Below the pieces are notes generated by a model. It saw nothing but the letters and a program-made list of their open reading frames with translations. It searched no databases and had not been told where the DNA came from. 64,000 bases of DNA from NCBI GenBank assembly GCA_028554645.1, contig JAQOOI010000021.1, positions 1,984,001 to 2,048,000 of the forward strand, written 5' to 3'. The DNA comes from Omphalotus guepiniiformis. Taxonomy: Eukaryota > Basidiomycota > Agaricomycetes > Agaricales > Omphalotaceae. Each line of letters begins with the position of its first letter. Positions within the stretch are counted from its first letter, which is position 1. Made by a program: the position numbers and the translations under genes. Shown one piece after another: positions 44,770 through 54,360 of the stretch.

Positions 44770-46130
44770 TACTTTCGATGAAGGAGCTTAAACAGGTGCT
44801 AGTTGGTGCAAAGAAGTTACCTAGCCCTGTTCCCAGCAAAGCTCCGGAGGAAGATAATGCTGGAAAGACGTCTAGACGCCTCGAAGTGGTGCTAGAGCGT
44901 CCTAAGAACTTTAATCGACACTTGTATAAACCCATAAACATGACGGATGAGTCGTTGGAAACCCCTGAGCCCGAATTAGGCAAAGAGGCGCCCGCGCATA
45001 ACGTCCCGGAAACGAAAAACTTAAATAAAAGACCATTTGATAACATAAAGCCTATTGAGAGACGAATCCAACCACCAAAGGAGGGTCTAGAAACGTCCCC
45101 AGTGACCGCTAGAACACCTAGTGTGGATATAGAAGAGTCTCGAGGCTCGGCGAAGAAGAAAGTAACATTTGATTTGCCTAAGGGACCTGAATACAAACTA
45201 CAAAGTGGCGTGTACAGGCCTGGAGTTGCTGAAGAAGTTGCAACGAAGATATTAAAGAGTGAAATACCTATAAGTATGGAAGAAGTAATTGCTATTTCCC
45301 CTACTTTGCAGAAAATATTGAATAGAAAGACTAAGAATAGTCGAGTATATAAGAGGCCTCTAAAGGCATTTGTACAAGAGATTAGAGACGAGGAAAACCC
45401 AGAAGACACTGATCTACCTGAGGATTCTATCTCTTTGCCATATGACACTCAAGTAGTGGATATTGATGATCTAGCATGGGGAGACTGCTTTGTACAGGTC
45501 CTCGAAGGCTCGAGCGGCTTGCAAACAGGATCTTTAGTCCATGTAGATGTTGTAGAACAATATCTCGAAGATGTTCCGCCATCTGAACGAGGAAAGATTA
45601 TCATTGTAGCCAGACCAAGTGATAGTCTGCGAGTTATCTTTCCTGATATTAATAAACAAGGGCCAGTCGAGTGTATACTTGACAGTGGGTCTCAAATAGT
45701 ATCAATGGACACGGATATAGCAATGGGACTAGGTCTAGCCTGGGATCCAAAGACTGTTATCCATATGCAAAGTGCTAGTGGACAGCTAAGCCCAACCAGG
45801 GGTCTAGCTAGGAACGTACCGTTTACCTTTGGTGAAATAGTCGTTTATATGCAGATTCATGTGATGGATAAAGCTCCATATAAAGTTCTGTTGGGAAGAC
45901 CCTTCGATGTTTTAACAGAAAGTAATATTAAGACAAATAAGGATGGAAGTCAAGAATTAACGATTCGAGACCCTAATTCTGGCATGACCTGCACAATGGG
46001 AACATATGAACGAGGCAGAGGTATTGGACCGAAGCCTGAAGGAGAAGAAAAACTTACACCAGCTACCCAAAAAGCTGCAGAAGAGGAAAGAAGTCCACAA
46101 GATGGAAATTTTCAATCCTTGAAGATCTGA
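44767..46130 (+). CDS. pro: Protease (pro) frame of the outer element
   Basis: Retropepsin-type aspartic protease in its own frame, -1 to gag; an internal ATG is at 44778. The first 280 residues are linker with basic and acidic stretches (RRLEVVLERPKNFNRHLYKP). The protease core is VECILDSGSQIVSMDTDIAM with the catalytic D-S-G, then MQSASGQLSPTRGLARNVPF and the flap-side/final strand motif KVLLGRPFDVL. The frame ends with TGA 46128-46130, overlapping the pol frame by about 90 bp. It lacks RT motifs, so pol must be reached by a second event. Expression is most simply explained as a Gag-Pro fusion by -1 frameshifting. Confidence 0.85.
46106..46112 (+). promoter_or_regulatory. Canonical -1 slippery heptamer, pro to pol
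   Basis: A AAT TTT in the pro reading frame (codons GGA AAT TTT CAA), a perfect X XXY YYZ heptamer. It lies inside the pro/pol overlap (pol frame open from about 46040, pro stop at 46130). Slippage by -1 gives AAA TTT TCA ATC and continues into pol. Confidence 0.7.
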
Positions 46131-46410
46131 CAGGCCATCAGGGAGAGGTTGCTGTAAGTATTGGCCTAGGAAAAGATGGTAGATATGAAATAACTGGGTA
46201 TAGACTGCCTGATGAGGAGACATTCTCTAATAATGAGAAGGCTGAGGCATATGTATATGCATCTCGAGCTAGCATTGAAGAGAGTGATCCCAAGGCTGCC
46301 CTTATGCTTAAAAGCTACATGAAGAAGGAAATAACCGAAGATAATTGCAAGGTATATTGTACTTGGCGTGAAGCTAGAGTACAGGATGAGAAAGTACCTT
46401 CGAGACCTGC
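46113..46410 (+). CDS. pol: Pol of the outer element, 5' segment
   Basis: Pol frame downstream of the slippery site: FSILEDLTGHQGEVAVSIGL, GRYEITGYRLPDEETFSNNE, AYVYASRASIEESDPKAALM and CTWREARVQDEKVPSRP. The open frame is cut at 46410 by the nested LTR element and resumes at 54904; the break lies between the protease and RT domains. The removed length (nested element plus one 5-bp duplication, 8493 bp) is a multiple of three, so the frame matches on both sides. Confidence 0.85.
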
Positions 46411-46948
46411 TGTTAAGTCCGTGCGGACTAGAGACGGTAAGAGAGCGAGGACCTCCGAGGAGGTCCGAGAGAAGGAGTCGAAAGGAACAAGACAAGATAA
46501 CCAGGAGCTCCGAATTGCTCCGGCAACAAGACTTCACCCGGTAGGCAGTATTATTTCGATACTGCCCCCCGTGCTGCACCCGGATTGGAAGTCCGAGGAG
46601 AGATGAGAGTTTAGACGAGAAATTCAAGATAGTAGTCCAGAGACTAATTTGATTTAAAACTAAAGTATATACAGTATAAGCGTGAAGTATTTATATGAGT
46701 ATTCTACCGGAGATACTCGGAGTAATAAAACAATAGTGTGAGAAGAATGAAACTAAAGAACAATAAGAACATGGAACGTCGGCGACGTTCGGATGTCCGG
46801 AGTGGAAAAGAATAATAAAAGCGAATAGGAAACCGTGAATTTGTAAAGTGAACCATATGGAAAGATTGAATAGATGTCAGGAAGAAGAAATCAAAGAAGT
46901 TCTAGAAACCGGAGGTCTGACCCGGAGTTCCGGCGCATAGCTGTAACA
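46411..46948 (-). repeat. 3' LTR of the nested element
   Basis: 538 bp, TGTTAAGTCC to GCTGTAACA on the plus strand, practically identical to 54361-54898. A purine tract AGAGGGAGATAC (element strand) directly precedes it at 46949-46960. Confidence 0.95.
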
Positions 46949-46958
46949 GTATCTCCCT

Positions 46959-46988
46959 CTTAGGGTTCTTGCCCTCAAGAACCCTAAG
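46959..46988. other. Perfect 13-bp hairpin next to the nested 3' LTR
   Basis: CTTAGGGTTCTTG, loop CCCT, then its exact complement CAAGAACCCTAAG. It is followed by several AAGTCCC-like direct repeats to about 47030. It sits between the purine tract and the antisense gene. Confidence 0.9.
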
Positions 46989-47172
46989 TCCCAAGTCCCA
47001 AGTCCCAGGTCCGAAGTCTCAAGTCCGACCCTGCCCCTCGGAGTGAGATGTGTCCGAATTTTCAACATCGACCAAATCCTGCCAAACAATGGATTGGTAT
47101 AAAAGCCTAGCCTGCAAACCTCTAAGTTCCCCCCAACCCCGCACTCCTCAACCCCGTAAGCTCAACACAAAA

Positions 47173-48655
47173 ATGCCAGCAACTCGAGCCAACACCCCCA
47201 CGTTCGAAACTGAATACCCCCTTCCGGCACCATTCGGACGTCCGGAACCTGAACCCCGCGTAAAGCCTGCATTGCCTCGAAGGAAGACACCGGAGAATGC
47301 GGAGGAGTTTGATAGAATAAAATTGGCGATTGCCATGGGTAAGTTTTTTCTGTCCGCGGATGTCCGATACTCAATGTCCTTTTTAGTTGAACAGGAGGAG
47401 GATAGGGAGTGGGCCGAATATGACAAGGCAAAGAATGAGTGGACAGAGGAAGTCCGGAGGATTCAGGAGTGGCGTCAGGAGGCGCAAGAGAAGTGGAGGG
47501 CGGAGGAGCGAGAACGAAGGAGGAGAGAAGTTGAGGAGGCACAGAGAATTTTGGATGAGGAGAAACGGAGGGCCGAGGAGGAGAGTGAGGCGGAGGAGGA
47601 GAGGAAAGCCAGGAGGGCTATTGAGAAGGCCGAGGAAGCAAGGAGAAGGAAGGAGAAGAGGGACGGAAAGAGGAAAGCGCAAGAGGAACCGGAGGCCGGT
47701 GGGTCTCCTAAGAGAAAGAGAAAAAATGTGGTATCAGCGGTACGTGAACAAACATGAGTATTGGACTAGATTTATAACAAAATTTTAGTCTATTGTAATT
47801 TCAGATGGAGAAGAAGAAGAAGAGACCGGAGGTCCGAGCTCCCGACCCGCATGCCTGCAGTGTCGGGCACGACACTATCAATGTTCCGGGCGACCTCGGA
47901 ACACAAAATCTACTTCCTGCGACGAATGCAGGAAGCAAAAATCAAGATGCTCGTTTTCGGAGCGAGTCGGCGCTCCGAGCACCACCACCACTTCCCTATC
48001 TCCGGCTTCCCTCGAGCTGCTCATGCAGCAAAATGAAGAAATACTATCCCGGTTAGCTAGGTTAGAGAAGAAGGTCGAGGGACGAGCAGGAGAGCCTCGG
48101 GACTCCGCGGAGCTCTCCGACTTGGACTTGGTGAACCGGCGGATCGATGACGTTGACGCCGCCGTCTACTCAACTAGAGAAGAGGTCTCTAGTTGGGGTG
48201 TATTCTTGGCGGAACGGACCTGCGACTGGGCCCTTGCCTTGGGAATGGCAATGGGTGCCACGACTCCTGTTCAGGGGTCCTATATCATGAACCAGGCGAT
48301 AATCAACGCCTCGATCCGGCTCGCCGAAATGGGCCGGGAATTACACTTTGCTTGGGAGCGCGACCAAGCAGAGCGATCGGATGCCCGTCCGGAGGTGCGA
48401 GAGCCGACGTTGCCTAGTGTCATGAACAGTAGGATGGTGCAAGGAGTACTGGGCGGAGAGGCCGCTCAGTTGACTGAGTTTTTTGAGCAGGTGGACGAGA
48501 TCTGTACGGGGCTCCGAGAAGTACCGGCAGAGAGGATCAGAGAAGAAGAGGAAACGAATACTCGCTATACCGCGGAGGAGCGAAAGATGTTCGCTGAAAG
48601 GCGAAAAGAAATTGAAAGACGACGGGAAGAGCGAGGAGGTCCGAGTAGGACATGA
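47173..48655 (+). CDS. Antisense accessory gene of the nested element: Zn2Cys6 coiled-coil protein
   Basis: Gene on the strand opposite to gag-pol. The start ATG at 47173 gives MPATRANTPTFETEYP. A 48-bp GTAAGT...TTTTTAG interval at about 47340-47387 is a likely intron that also reads through. A long charged helix (WRAEERERRRREVEEAQRIL) and a nuclear-signal-like PKRKRK precede an intron at 47740-47788. The next exon reads SIVISDGEEEEET, then six cysteines at 47852-47950 spaced CX2CX6CX11CX2CX6C (CLQCRARHYQC and CDECRKQKSRC), the exact pattern of fungal GAL4-type binuclear zinc clusters. A coiled coil follows (LLMQQNEEILSRLARLEKKV), then a helical C-terminal domain (WGVFLAERTCDWALALGMAM). About 460-475 residues. 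It ends 206 bp from the end of pol, which faces it. Role unknown; a DNA-binding regulator is the inference. Confidence 0.72.
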
Positions 48656-48861
48656 ATAGAGAAGGAGTTGTAGATAGAAAAGAAAAAAGAACTTGTATAT
48701 AATATGTCTTTTGTTTTGTTTTTCTTGATAGCTTTTGTTTTGTTTTGTATAAAGAAATGTCTGTTTTTTATAACGAGATAAGCGTGATAGAAAGAGAGAG
48801 AGCAAAAGGGATAGAGAGAAAGAAAGAAACACCAAGACCGTCAACGTCCGAGGACGTCCGA
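48656..48861. other. Convergent 3' ends in the nested element
   Basis: A 206-bp AT-rich gap between the antisense gene stop and the pol stop, where the two transcripts should end face to face. Confidence 0.5.
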
Positions 48862-51800
48862 TCAGATTGTCAACTTCGACAGAGGTCCAGGTTTGTCCGG
48901 ATATCGGACATGGAACTCCTGGATGTAGTCTTCAGCTGTGAGTTCATCAGCTAAGACCCATGAAAATTCTTCATCCGTCCCTTCATAACCAAGCCATTGC
49001 ACATAGTACAATAGCGGACACTTTCGGCGTCTCCGGTCCAGCTTGGAATCCAGTATCTGAGCAATCTCGTATTCAACTTCACCGTTGACCTCAACCGGCG
49101 GAGGCGGAGGTTGTGAACGGTTAGGAATGGTGTTGGGAGGTGCTGGTTCGAGTTGAGAGACATGGAATACTGGATGTACGGACCGGAGGTAGTCCGGAAG
49201 CTGTAGTGTATAAGCAAGGTTACTAGGTCGAGCTAGTATTTTGAATGGACCTAAATATTTCTCGGAAAATTTAGCTGTAGGACGAGTAGAACGAATGTGC
49301 TTAGCGTTAAGATATACTTCTGAGCCAATGGGCAATTCCGGAGCCGAGGACCTCCGCCGGTCAGCTTGTTCCTTGTAACGAGTCTGAGCGAGAGTAATCT
49401 CATCGCGTAGAAAAGCATGGAGCTCATCAAGGTTGACCACAAACTGTCGAGCCCGGTCGGATGCGAGGTCGTATTCCGGATGTATTGAAAGGTTTGGGTG
49501 ATAACCTTTGTTGGCAAAGAAGGGTGAAATACCAGTGGAGCTGTTCGGAGCGTTATTGTAGGCAAACTCTGCAATGGCCAAGAGTTCATCCCAGTCATCC
49601 TGTTGGTAAGAGCAATAAATTCGGATGTACTGTTCCAGAGTTTGGTTAGCTCGTTCAGTTTGTCCATCAGCCTCCGGATGATAACCGGAGGTGAAATGGA
49701 GCTCCATCTGCAATGCTTTACCTAAAGCCCTAAAAAACTGCGAGACAAATTCAGAGCCCCGGTCGGAGGTGACGTGCCGAGGAACACCGTGTTTGGAAAA
49801 TACGTGAAGGACGAAAAGTTGGGCTAGCTGTTCAGAGGTTATGGTGTCAAAAGTAGGAATAAAAATGGCTTGCTTAGATGCCCTGTCTACCACGACTAGA
49901 ATGGCTGTAAAGCCATGAGAGTCCGGAAGTTGTTCAATGAAGTCCATGGATATGGAATCCCAAGGACGTTCCGGAACTGGGAGAGGTTGAAGAAGACCAT
50001 AAGGACGGTGTCTACGGCTCTTGTTGCGACCGCAAACAGTGCAGGATTGCACGTAGGACCGGACGAACTCCCGGATCCGAGGCCAGGTATACTGTCTTCG
50101 GATGACCTCGAGTGTCCGGTTCTGCCCAAAGTGTCCCGAGAGTGGATGGTCATGGAAATATCGAAGTACCTGAAGCCGTAAGTCACCCGAATCTGGAACA
50201 TAAATGCGACCGTCGAGCCGGAGTTGTCCGGAGTTGTCTAAAGTCCAACGTTTGTTAGCATCATTATTGGCAAGTGACATACCTGCCTTGGACTCCGAGT
50301 CCGAAGCTAGAGATTCTCGGATCGACTGGTGTAGTTTGTCGAGGTCCATAATGATACTAGCGCGAAGGACTGGACCTTCTAGGAAGGTTGCTCGAAGTGA
50401 AGTCGATAGTTGTTCTTGGGTGAAAATCGGTTTCAGATTCTGTGGATTGACCGTAGCGTAAGTGCTATCTCCCTCTTTTGGGTAGACGTCCCAACGTCGA
50501 GTCAGAGCATCAGGTTTTGCTCCGAGGCGTCCCGGTCGGAACCGGATTACCATATTAAAGTGAGACAAGTATTCACTCCATCTAACCTGTTGGCGTGTCA
50601 AGACCTTGGTAGTACTGAAGTACTCCAAGTTCTTATGATCTGTGACCACGTCGACCGGCGTTGCGGAGCCCTCCAAGTAATGCCGCCAGTGTTGGAAAGA
50701 TTCAAAGATGGCGAGGAGCTCCTTGTCGTGGGTGTCGTAGTTGAGCTCGGCGGCATGAAGGGTCCGAGAAAGAAATGCGACTGGATGGATTTCTCCATCG
50801 TCCATACGAAGTGAAAGAATTGCCGCTATGGCGTAGTCCGAGGCGTCCGTTTCCAGGATTATCTGTCGGTCAGGTTCCCAGTGAGTTAGAACAGGAGCGG
50901 AAAGAAAAGCAGATTTAAGTGAATCAAAAGAATGTTGACACTCCTCGGACCATTTCCAAGGAATACCTTTGCGAGTAAGACGAGTTAGTGGAACCACGAT
51001 ACCAGAATAGTTGAAGATGAAACGGCGATAGAAATTACAGAAACCAAGGAAGGACTGAATGTCTTTGATGCGTCCGGGTCGAGGAAGGGGCCAATCGACG
51101 ATGGCCTTAACCTTCTCCTCGGACATCCGAAGACCGTCCGGTGACAGAATGTAACCGAGGTATTCAACAGTTTCGGAGTCGAAGACACATTTGTTGGGAT
51201 TGCAGAATAAGCCGTGCTTCCGGAGGCGTCGGAGAACCTCGCGGACATGTTTTCGATGGTCTGCTCGGTTGTCCGAATAGATTAGAACGTCGTCAAGGTA
51301 GACAATAACGTAGACGTCTAGTAAGTCAGCAAATATTTCATTTACAAACCGTTGAAAAGCCGCCGGAGCATTGGTTAGTCCCTCGGGAATGACCTTCCAT
51401 TCGTAAGAGCCGTATCTGGTGCGGAAAGCAGTTTTCCATTCGTCTCCCTCGGCGATCCGGACCAAGTGGTAAGCATGTCGAAGATCAAGCTTGGTATAGA
51501 TTTTCGCCTTTTTAGGAGCGTCGAGGAGGTCGGAAATTAATGGTAAAGGATACCGGTCCTTGCGGGTAATCTTGTTCAAGCCACGAAAATCTACACAGAG
51601 ACGGAGTGAGCCATTCTTTTTAGGAACAAACAATACCGGCGCTCCGTGTTTAGATGAAGAGGTCGTAATGAATCCGTTGGCGAGATGCTTGTCCAAGAAA
51701 GCCCTAAGGGCCTCTAGTTCCTTCGCGGACAGTGGGTAAACACGTCCGAGAGGAGGTTCAGCACCGTCCTCTAAGTCGATTTTAAGGTCGTAAGGGCGGT

Positions 51801-52713
51801 ACGGTGGTAAGACTTCTGAAAGACCTTCATCAAAAACGTCAGCAAAATCGTGATACTCTTCCGGTATTCCGGAGAGATCAACAGGTGAATGGATAGATGC
51901 TGCGTTACCAGTAACGGAGGCAACCGGACGTCCGTAGATCACAATGGGATCTTGTCCAGCTTCCTTGCAAGCCCGTATGAATGCTGCAGCACCAATAAAA
52001 GCAATATCCGGATCCGACGGGTCTGAAATTCTTGCTCCCATTTGCGTGACGGTTGGATATGAGTAGATGGGTTCAAAGGGAAAGTTCGCCTTCCGAGGAC
52101 GAGAACGAGAGGTAGGTGTCGGAGATGCGTCGATGGACGCGACCTCAACCGGAGTTGAAGATGCAGCCTGCGGAATGGGAGATGGAACTGTTTGGTCAGT
52201 GTTTCGGAATGAAATAACTCCTGTGACCCAGTCAACCAACGGGTTGTAGCGGGTGAGAAAGTTGTATCCTAAAACAGCTTTACAAGACGAATCCAAAGAA
52301 GTGACAAAAAAGTCAAGAGACAAGGTCTCCCCGGAAGGAAATTGAACTGGTAAAGTAACTAGCTCTTCAATTAATGAAGAAGCGGTTGAACCATCAAGAA
52401 GGCGTAGTCGAACCGGAGGAACCGGAGTTACCGGAAGAAAATAATCATGAACAAATTTTGAATCGAGGAAACTATGAGAAGAACCAGAATCAAGTAACGT
52501 AGAAAATTTCAAAAATGAAGTAGACTGATTTTCGGGCTCCCTAACGAGGCCCTTGAGGCCCGAGGAGCTCCGATCGATACAAAGTGGTAATACAAGTGAA
52601 TCAGAGTGGTGTAAAAGAGCGGACGCGTTGAGAGTAACCTCGGAGATGACACGATCGTGGCCAACGCAACCCAAATTTCGTGTCGAGGCATCTGGGCTGC
52701 GGACTATTTTTCC
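48862..52713 (-). CDS. pol: Pol of the nested element (protease, RT, RNase H, integrase, chromodomain)
   Basis: About 1280 codons without a break, -1 relative to gag; it has no ATG of its own near the start and is presumably made as Gag-Pol. Domains in order: retropepsin with TLLDSGSSHSFLDSKF; RT with LCVDFRGLNKITRKDRYPLP, LDLRHAYHLVRIAEGDEWKT and the catalytic VIVYLDDVLIYSDN; RNase H with ILETDASDYAIAAILS and THDKELLAIFESFQHWRHYL. The integrase has the zinc motif HDHPLSGHFGQNRTLEVI and CTVCGRNKSRRH, then the DDE residues in MDFIEQLP, TSDRGSEF and ADGQTERANQTLEQY, and a GPF/Y-type segment KYLGPFKILARPS. A chromodomain ends the protein (VEYEIAQILDSKL, YYVQWLGYEGTDEEFSWVLA), the mark of chromoviruses that target methylated-histone chromatin. 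All catalytic residues are intact. Confidence 0.95.
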   Translation of the reverse strand, partial: GKIVRSPDASTRNLGCVGHDRVISEVTLNASALLHHSDSLVLPLCIDRSSSGLKGLVREPENQSTSFLKFSTLLDSGSSHSFLDSKFVHDYFLPVTPVPPVRLRLLDGSTASSLIEELVTLPVQFPSGETLSLDFFVTSLDSSCKAVLGYNFLTRYNPLVDWVTGVISFRNTDQTVPSPIPQAASSTPVEVASIDASPTPTSRSRPRKANFPFEPIYSYPTVTQMGARISDPSDPDIAFIGAAAFIRACKEAGQDPIVIYGRPVASVTGNAASIHSPVDLSGIPEEYHDFADVFDEGLSEVLPPYRPYDLKIDLEDGAEPPLGRVYPLSAKELEALRAFLDKHLANGFITTSSSKHGAPVLFVPKKNGSLRLCVDFRGLNKITRKDRYPLPLISDLLDAPKKAKIYTKLDLRHAYHLVRIAEGDEWKTAFRTRYGSYEWKVIPEGLTNAPAAFQRFVNEIFADLLDVYVIVYLDDVLIYSDNRADHRKHVREVLRRLRKHGLFCNPNKCVFDSETVEYLGYILSPDGLRMSEEKVKAIVDWPLPRPGRIKDIQSFLGFCNFYRRFIFNYSGIVVPLTRLTRKGIPWKWSEECQHSFDSLKSAFLSAPVLTHWEPDRQIILETDASDYAIAAILSLRMDDGEIHPVAFLSRTLHAAELNYDTHDKELLAIFESFQHWRHYLEGSATPVDVVTDHKNLEYFSTTKVLTRQQVRWSEYLSHFNMVIRFRPGRLGAKPDALTRRWDVYPKEGDSTYATVNPQNLKPIFTQEQLSTSLRATFLEGPVLRASIIMDLDKLHQSIRESLASDSESKAGMSLANNDANKRWTLDNSGQLRLDGRIYVPDSGDLRLQVLRYFHDHPLSGHFGQNRTLEVIRRQYTWPRIREFVRSYVQSCTVCGRNKSRRHRPYGLLQPLPVPERPWDSISMDFIEQLPDSHGFTAILVVVDRASKQAIFIPTFDTITSEQLAQLFVLHVFSKHGVPRHVTSDRGSEFVSQFFRALGKALQMELHFTSGYHPEADGQTERANQTLEQYIRIYCSYQQDDWDELLAIAEFAYNNAPNSSTGISPFFANKGYHPNLSIHPEYDLASDRARQFVVNLDELHAFLRDEITLAQTRYKEQADRRRSSAPELPIGSEVYLNAKHIRSTRPTAKFSEKYLGPFKILARPSNLAYTLQLPDYLRSVHPVFHVSQLEPAPPNTIPNRSQPPPPPVEVNGEVEYEIAQILDSKLDRRRRKCPLLYYVQWLGYEGTDEEFSWVLADELTAEDYIQEFHVRYPDKPGPLSKLTI

Positions 52714-54326
52714 GACTCCTTTGGAGTCGGTTTGGAGTCCTCCGAAGTTACCTCCGAAGCTCGTCCACGAGCCTCATTCAACTTCTTCCGCTTATCACAA
52801 TTATCCATAGTATGATTACCTCCACAGAAGAAACATAACTTCAACTTCCGGCGCCTGTCCTTCTCCGCCTGCGTCAACTTCCCATCCTTTCCTAGCCTAT
52901 CTGCGTATGGCTTTGGCGTGGTCGAAGAGGAATTTGTCTTGCCGGAGTTAGAACCGGAGCCAGAACCAGAACCAGAACCAGAGTTTCCGGAGTTCGAGCG
53001 GTTGTTAGAAGAAGAGGAGGGCTTGTTGAAACTGCCACTCTTCTTCTTCTGCGAACCGGATTGTGAAGTAGAGGATCCACTTCCGGAGTTACCGGAGCCT
53101 CCACCGGACATTCGCTGTTCTCGCTGCTTTTCAGCAGAGTGAGCCCAGTGGTGAGCGTCGATTTTTGTGGCTTCCTTCCGGGTCCCCTGATAAGTTTTCG
53201 GATACTCGATCCGCATGAGTTCGTCCTTAATACGAGAAGGCAAACCTTGATAATAGGCCCAACGTAGAGCAGCTTGATCCCAAAGAACCATTGCTGCGTA
53301 GGCTCCGAATTTCACATTGTAGTTACGGATCCGATCCGTATCCCTCATTTTGAGCCCACTGAGGCGTTGCTCAGCCTCCGCTTCCATATCATACTCTCCG
53401 AAATTTTCCATCAGCTCCTGCATGAAGGCCTGATAATTGACCATCCATGCCGGAGGATCGTCCGGATCCGGGTTCAGAAGCTCTGGCTGGAAATATTCCA
53501 GAGCTGATCCAGACAAATAAGAGAGCGCAAAAGTGATCTTACGATCGTCAGAAGAGAAATATTGAGGCCGATCTGAGTGGTGAAGGGCCAAGGAAATGAT
53601 GAAGTTTCGGAGCTTCCGCGGGTCCGAGCCGTCAAAAACGTCTGGCTCCTTCAAGCGCGATTTGCTCTCCGGAGCTGCGGATGCCTGTGTATTAAATGCC
53701 CTAGCCATGTTAGTAAAACCAGCCATGCTAGTGGTAAGAAACTCCTGCATCATCCGCCTAAAATCTTCATCACCGGTGCCACCGGTACCCCCGGAAGGTT
53801 CCCCAGGACCTCCAGGACCACCCGGTCCACCGCCACCATTTCCACCTGGTCCTCCAGGCCCGCCAGGTCCACCTGGACCTCCATGGCCTGGTCCACCACC
53901 ACCATTACCTTCATCGCCTTCTCCAGGATCCCCACCATTACCTTCTATTCCTTCTGGCTGATCTCCAGCCTCTCCTTCCGTCGCCGCTGCGATAATGTCA
54001 TCGTCTTCGTCATTCTGCTCTTCAGGAGCAGTATCTGAAACGTCTTCATGTATCGGTAATACTCCCGGCATTGTGGAAGTTCGACGAGTCGGAGTTACCG
54101 GAGGATTTCGGAAACCAGGCAGGTGTCCTGGTGAGAATAGGGTCGATAGGACCGGAGGTTGTTGAGAAAGGCGTGAGCCTCGGCTTGGTGAGACGAATTC
54201 ACTTGCGCGAACTGAGTATAGACCGGATCTCCGCCGCTCACGAAGAGCATTGGGATCACGACCTTGGTAAAATGGTGCATGAGACTGTGAAGCCTCAAGT
54301 AAGGGGTTCATAGGATGTTGTGACAT
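52704..54326 (-). CDS. gag: Gag of the nested element
   Basis: Starts at the ATG at 54326 (MSQHPMNPLLEASQSHAPF), only about 35 bp from the 5' LTR. An acidic segment is followed by a collagen-like Gly/Pro repeat (GGPGGPGGPGG), then a capsid-like helical region (EPDVFDGSDPRKLRNFIISL, ITFALSYLSGSALEYFQPEL, AFMQELMENFGEYDMEAEAE, LPSRIKDELMRIEYP). A Ser/Gly/Asn-rich linker leads to the zinc knuckle CFFCGGNHTMDNC (CX2CX4HX4C). The stop TAG at 52704-52706 follows GAA AAA. About 540 residues, uninterrupted. Confidence 0.93.
   Translation of the reverse strand: MSQHPMNPLLEASQSHAPFYQGRDPNALRERRRSGLYSVRASEFVSPSRGSRLSQQPPVLSTLFSPGHLPGFRNPPVTPTRRTSTMPGVLPIHEDVSDTAPEEQNDEDDDIIAAATEGEAGDQPEGIEGNGGDPGEGDEGNGGGGPGHGGPGGPGGPGGPGGNGGGGPGGPGGPGEPSGGTGGTGDEDFRRMMQEFLTTSMAGFTNMARAFNTQASAAPESKSRLKEPDVFDGSDPRKLRNFIISLALHHSDRPQYFSSDDRKITFALSYLSGSALEYFQPELLNPDPDDPPAWMVNYQAFMQELMENFGEYDMEAEAEQRLSGLKMRDTDRIRNYNVKFGAYAAMVLWDQAALRWAYYQGLPSRIKDELMRIEYPKTYQGTRKEATKIDAHHWAHSAEKQREQRMSGGGSGNSGSGSSTSQSGSQKKKSGSFNKPSSSSNNRSNSGNSGSGSGSGSGSNSGKTNSSSTTPKPYADRLGKDGKLTQAEKDRRRKLKLCFFCGGNHTMDNCDKRKKLNEARGRASEVTSEDSKPTPKESEK
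52707..52713 (-). promoter_or_regulatory. Putative -1 frameshift site, gag to pol (nested element)
   Basis: G GAA AAA immediately before the gag TAG. Slipping back one base enters the pol frame (GGA AAA ATA GTC). The heptamer is not canonical at its first positions, so the mechanism is inferred from the frame relation and the A-run at the stop. Confidence 0.5.
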
Positions 54327-54360
54327 GATTAATGGCAGCACAGAGAAGAGTTTTAAATAC

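Noticed and set aside
46304..46606. An open frame running from the outer pol into the nested LTR
   Set aside because: A chance fusion frame across the insertion point; the real pol frame is interrupted here.
46961..46986. TTAGGG / CCCTAA as telomeric repeat
   Set aside because: Single inverted copies forming a hairpin inside a transposon, not a tandem telomere array.
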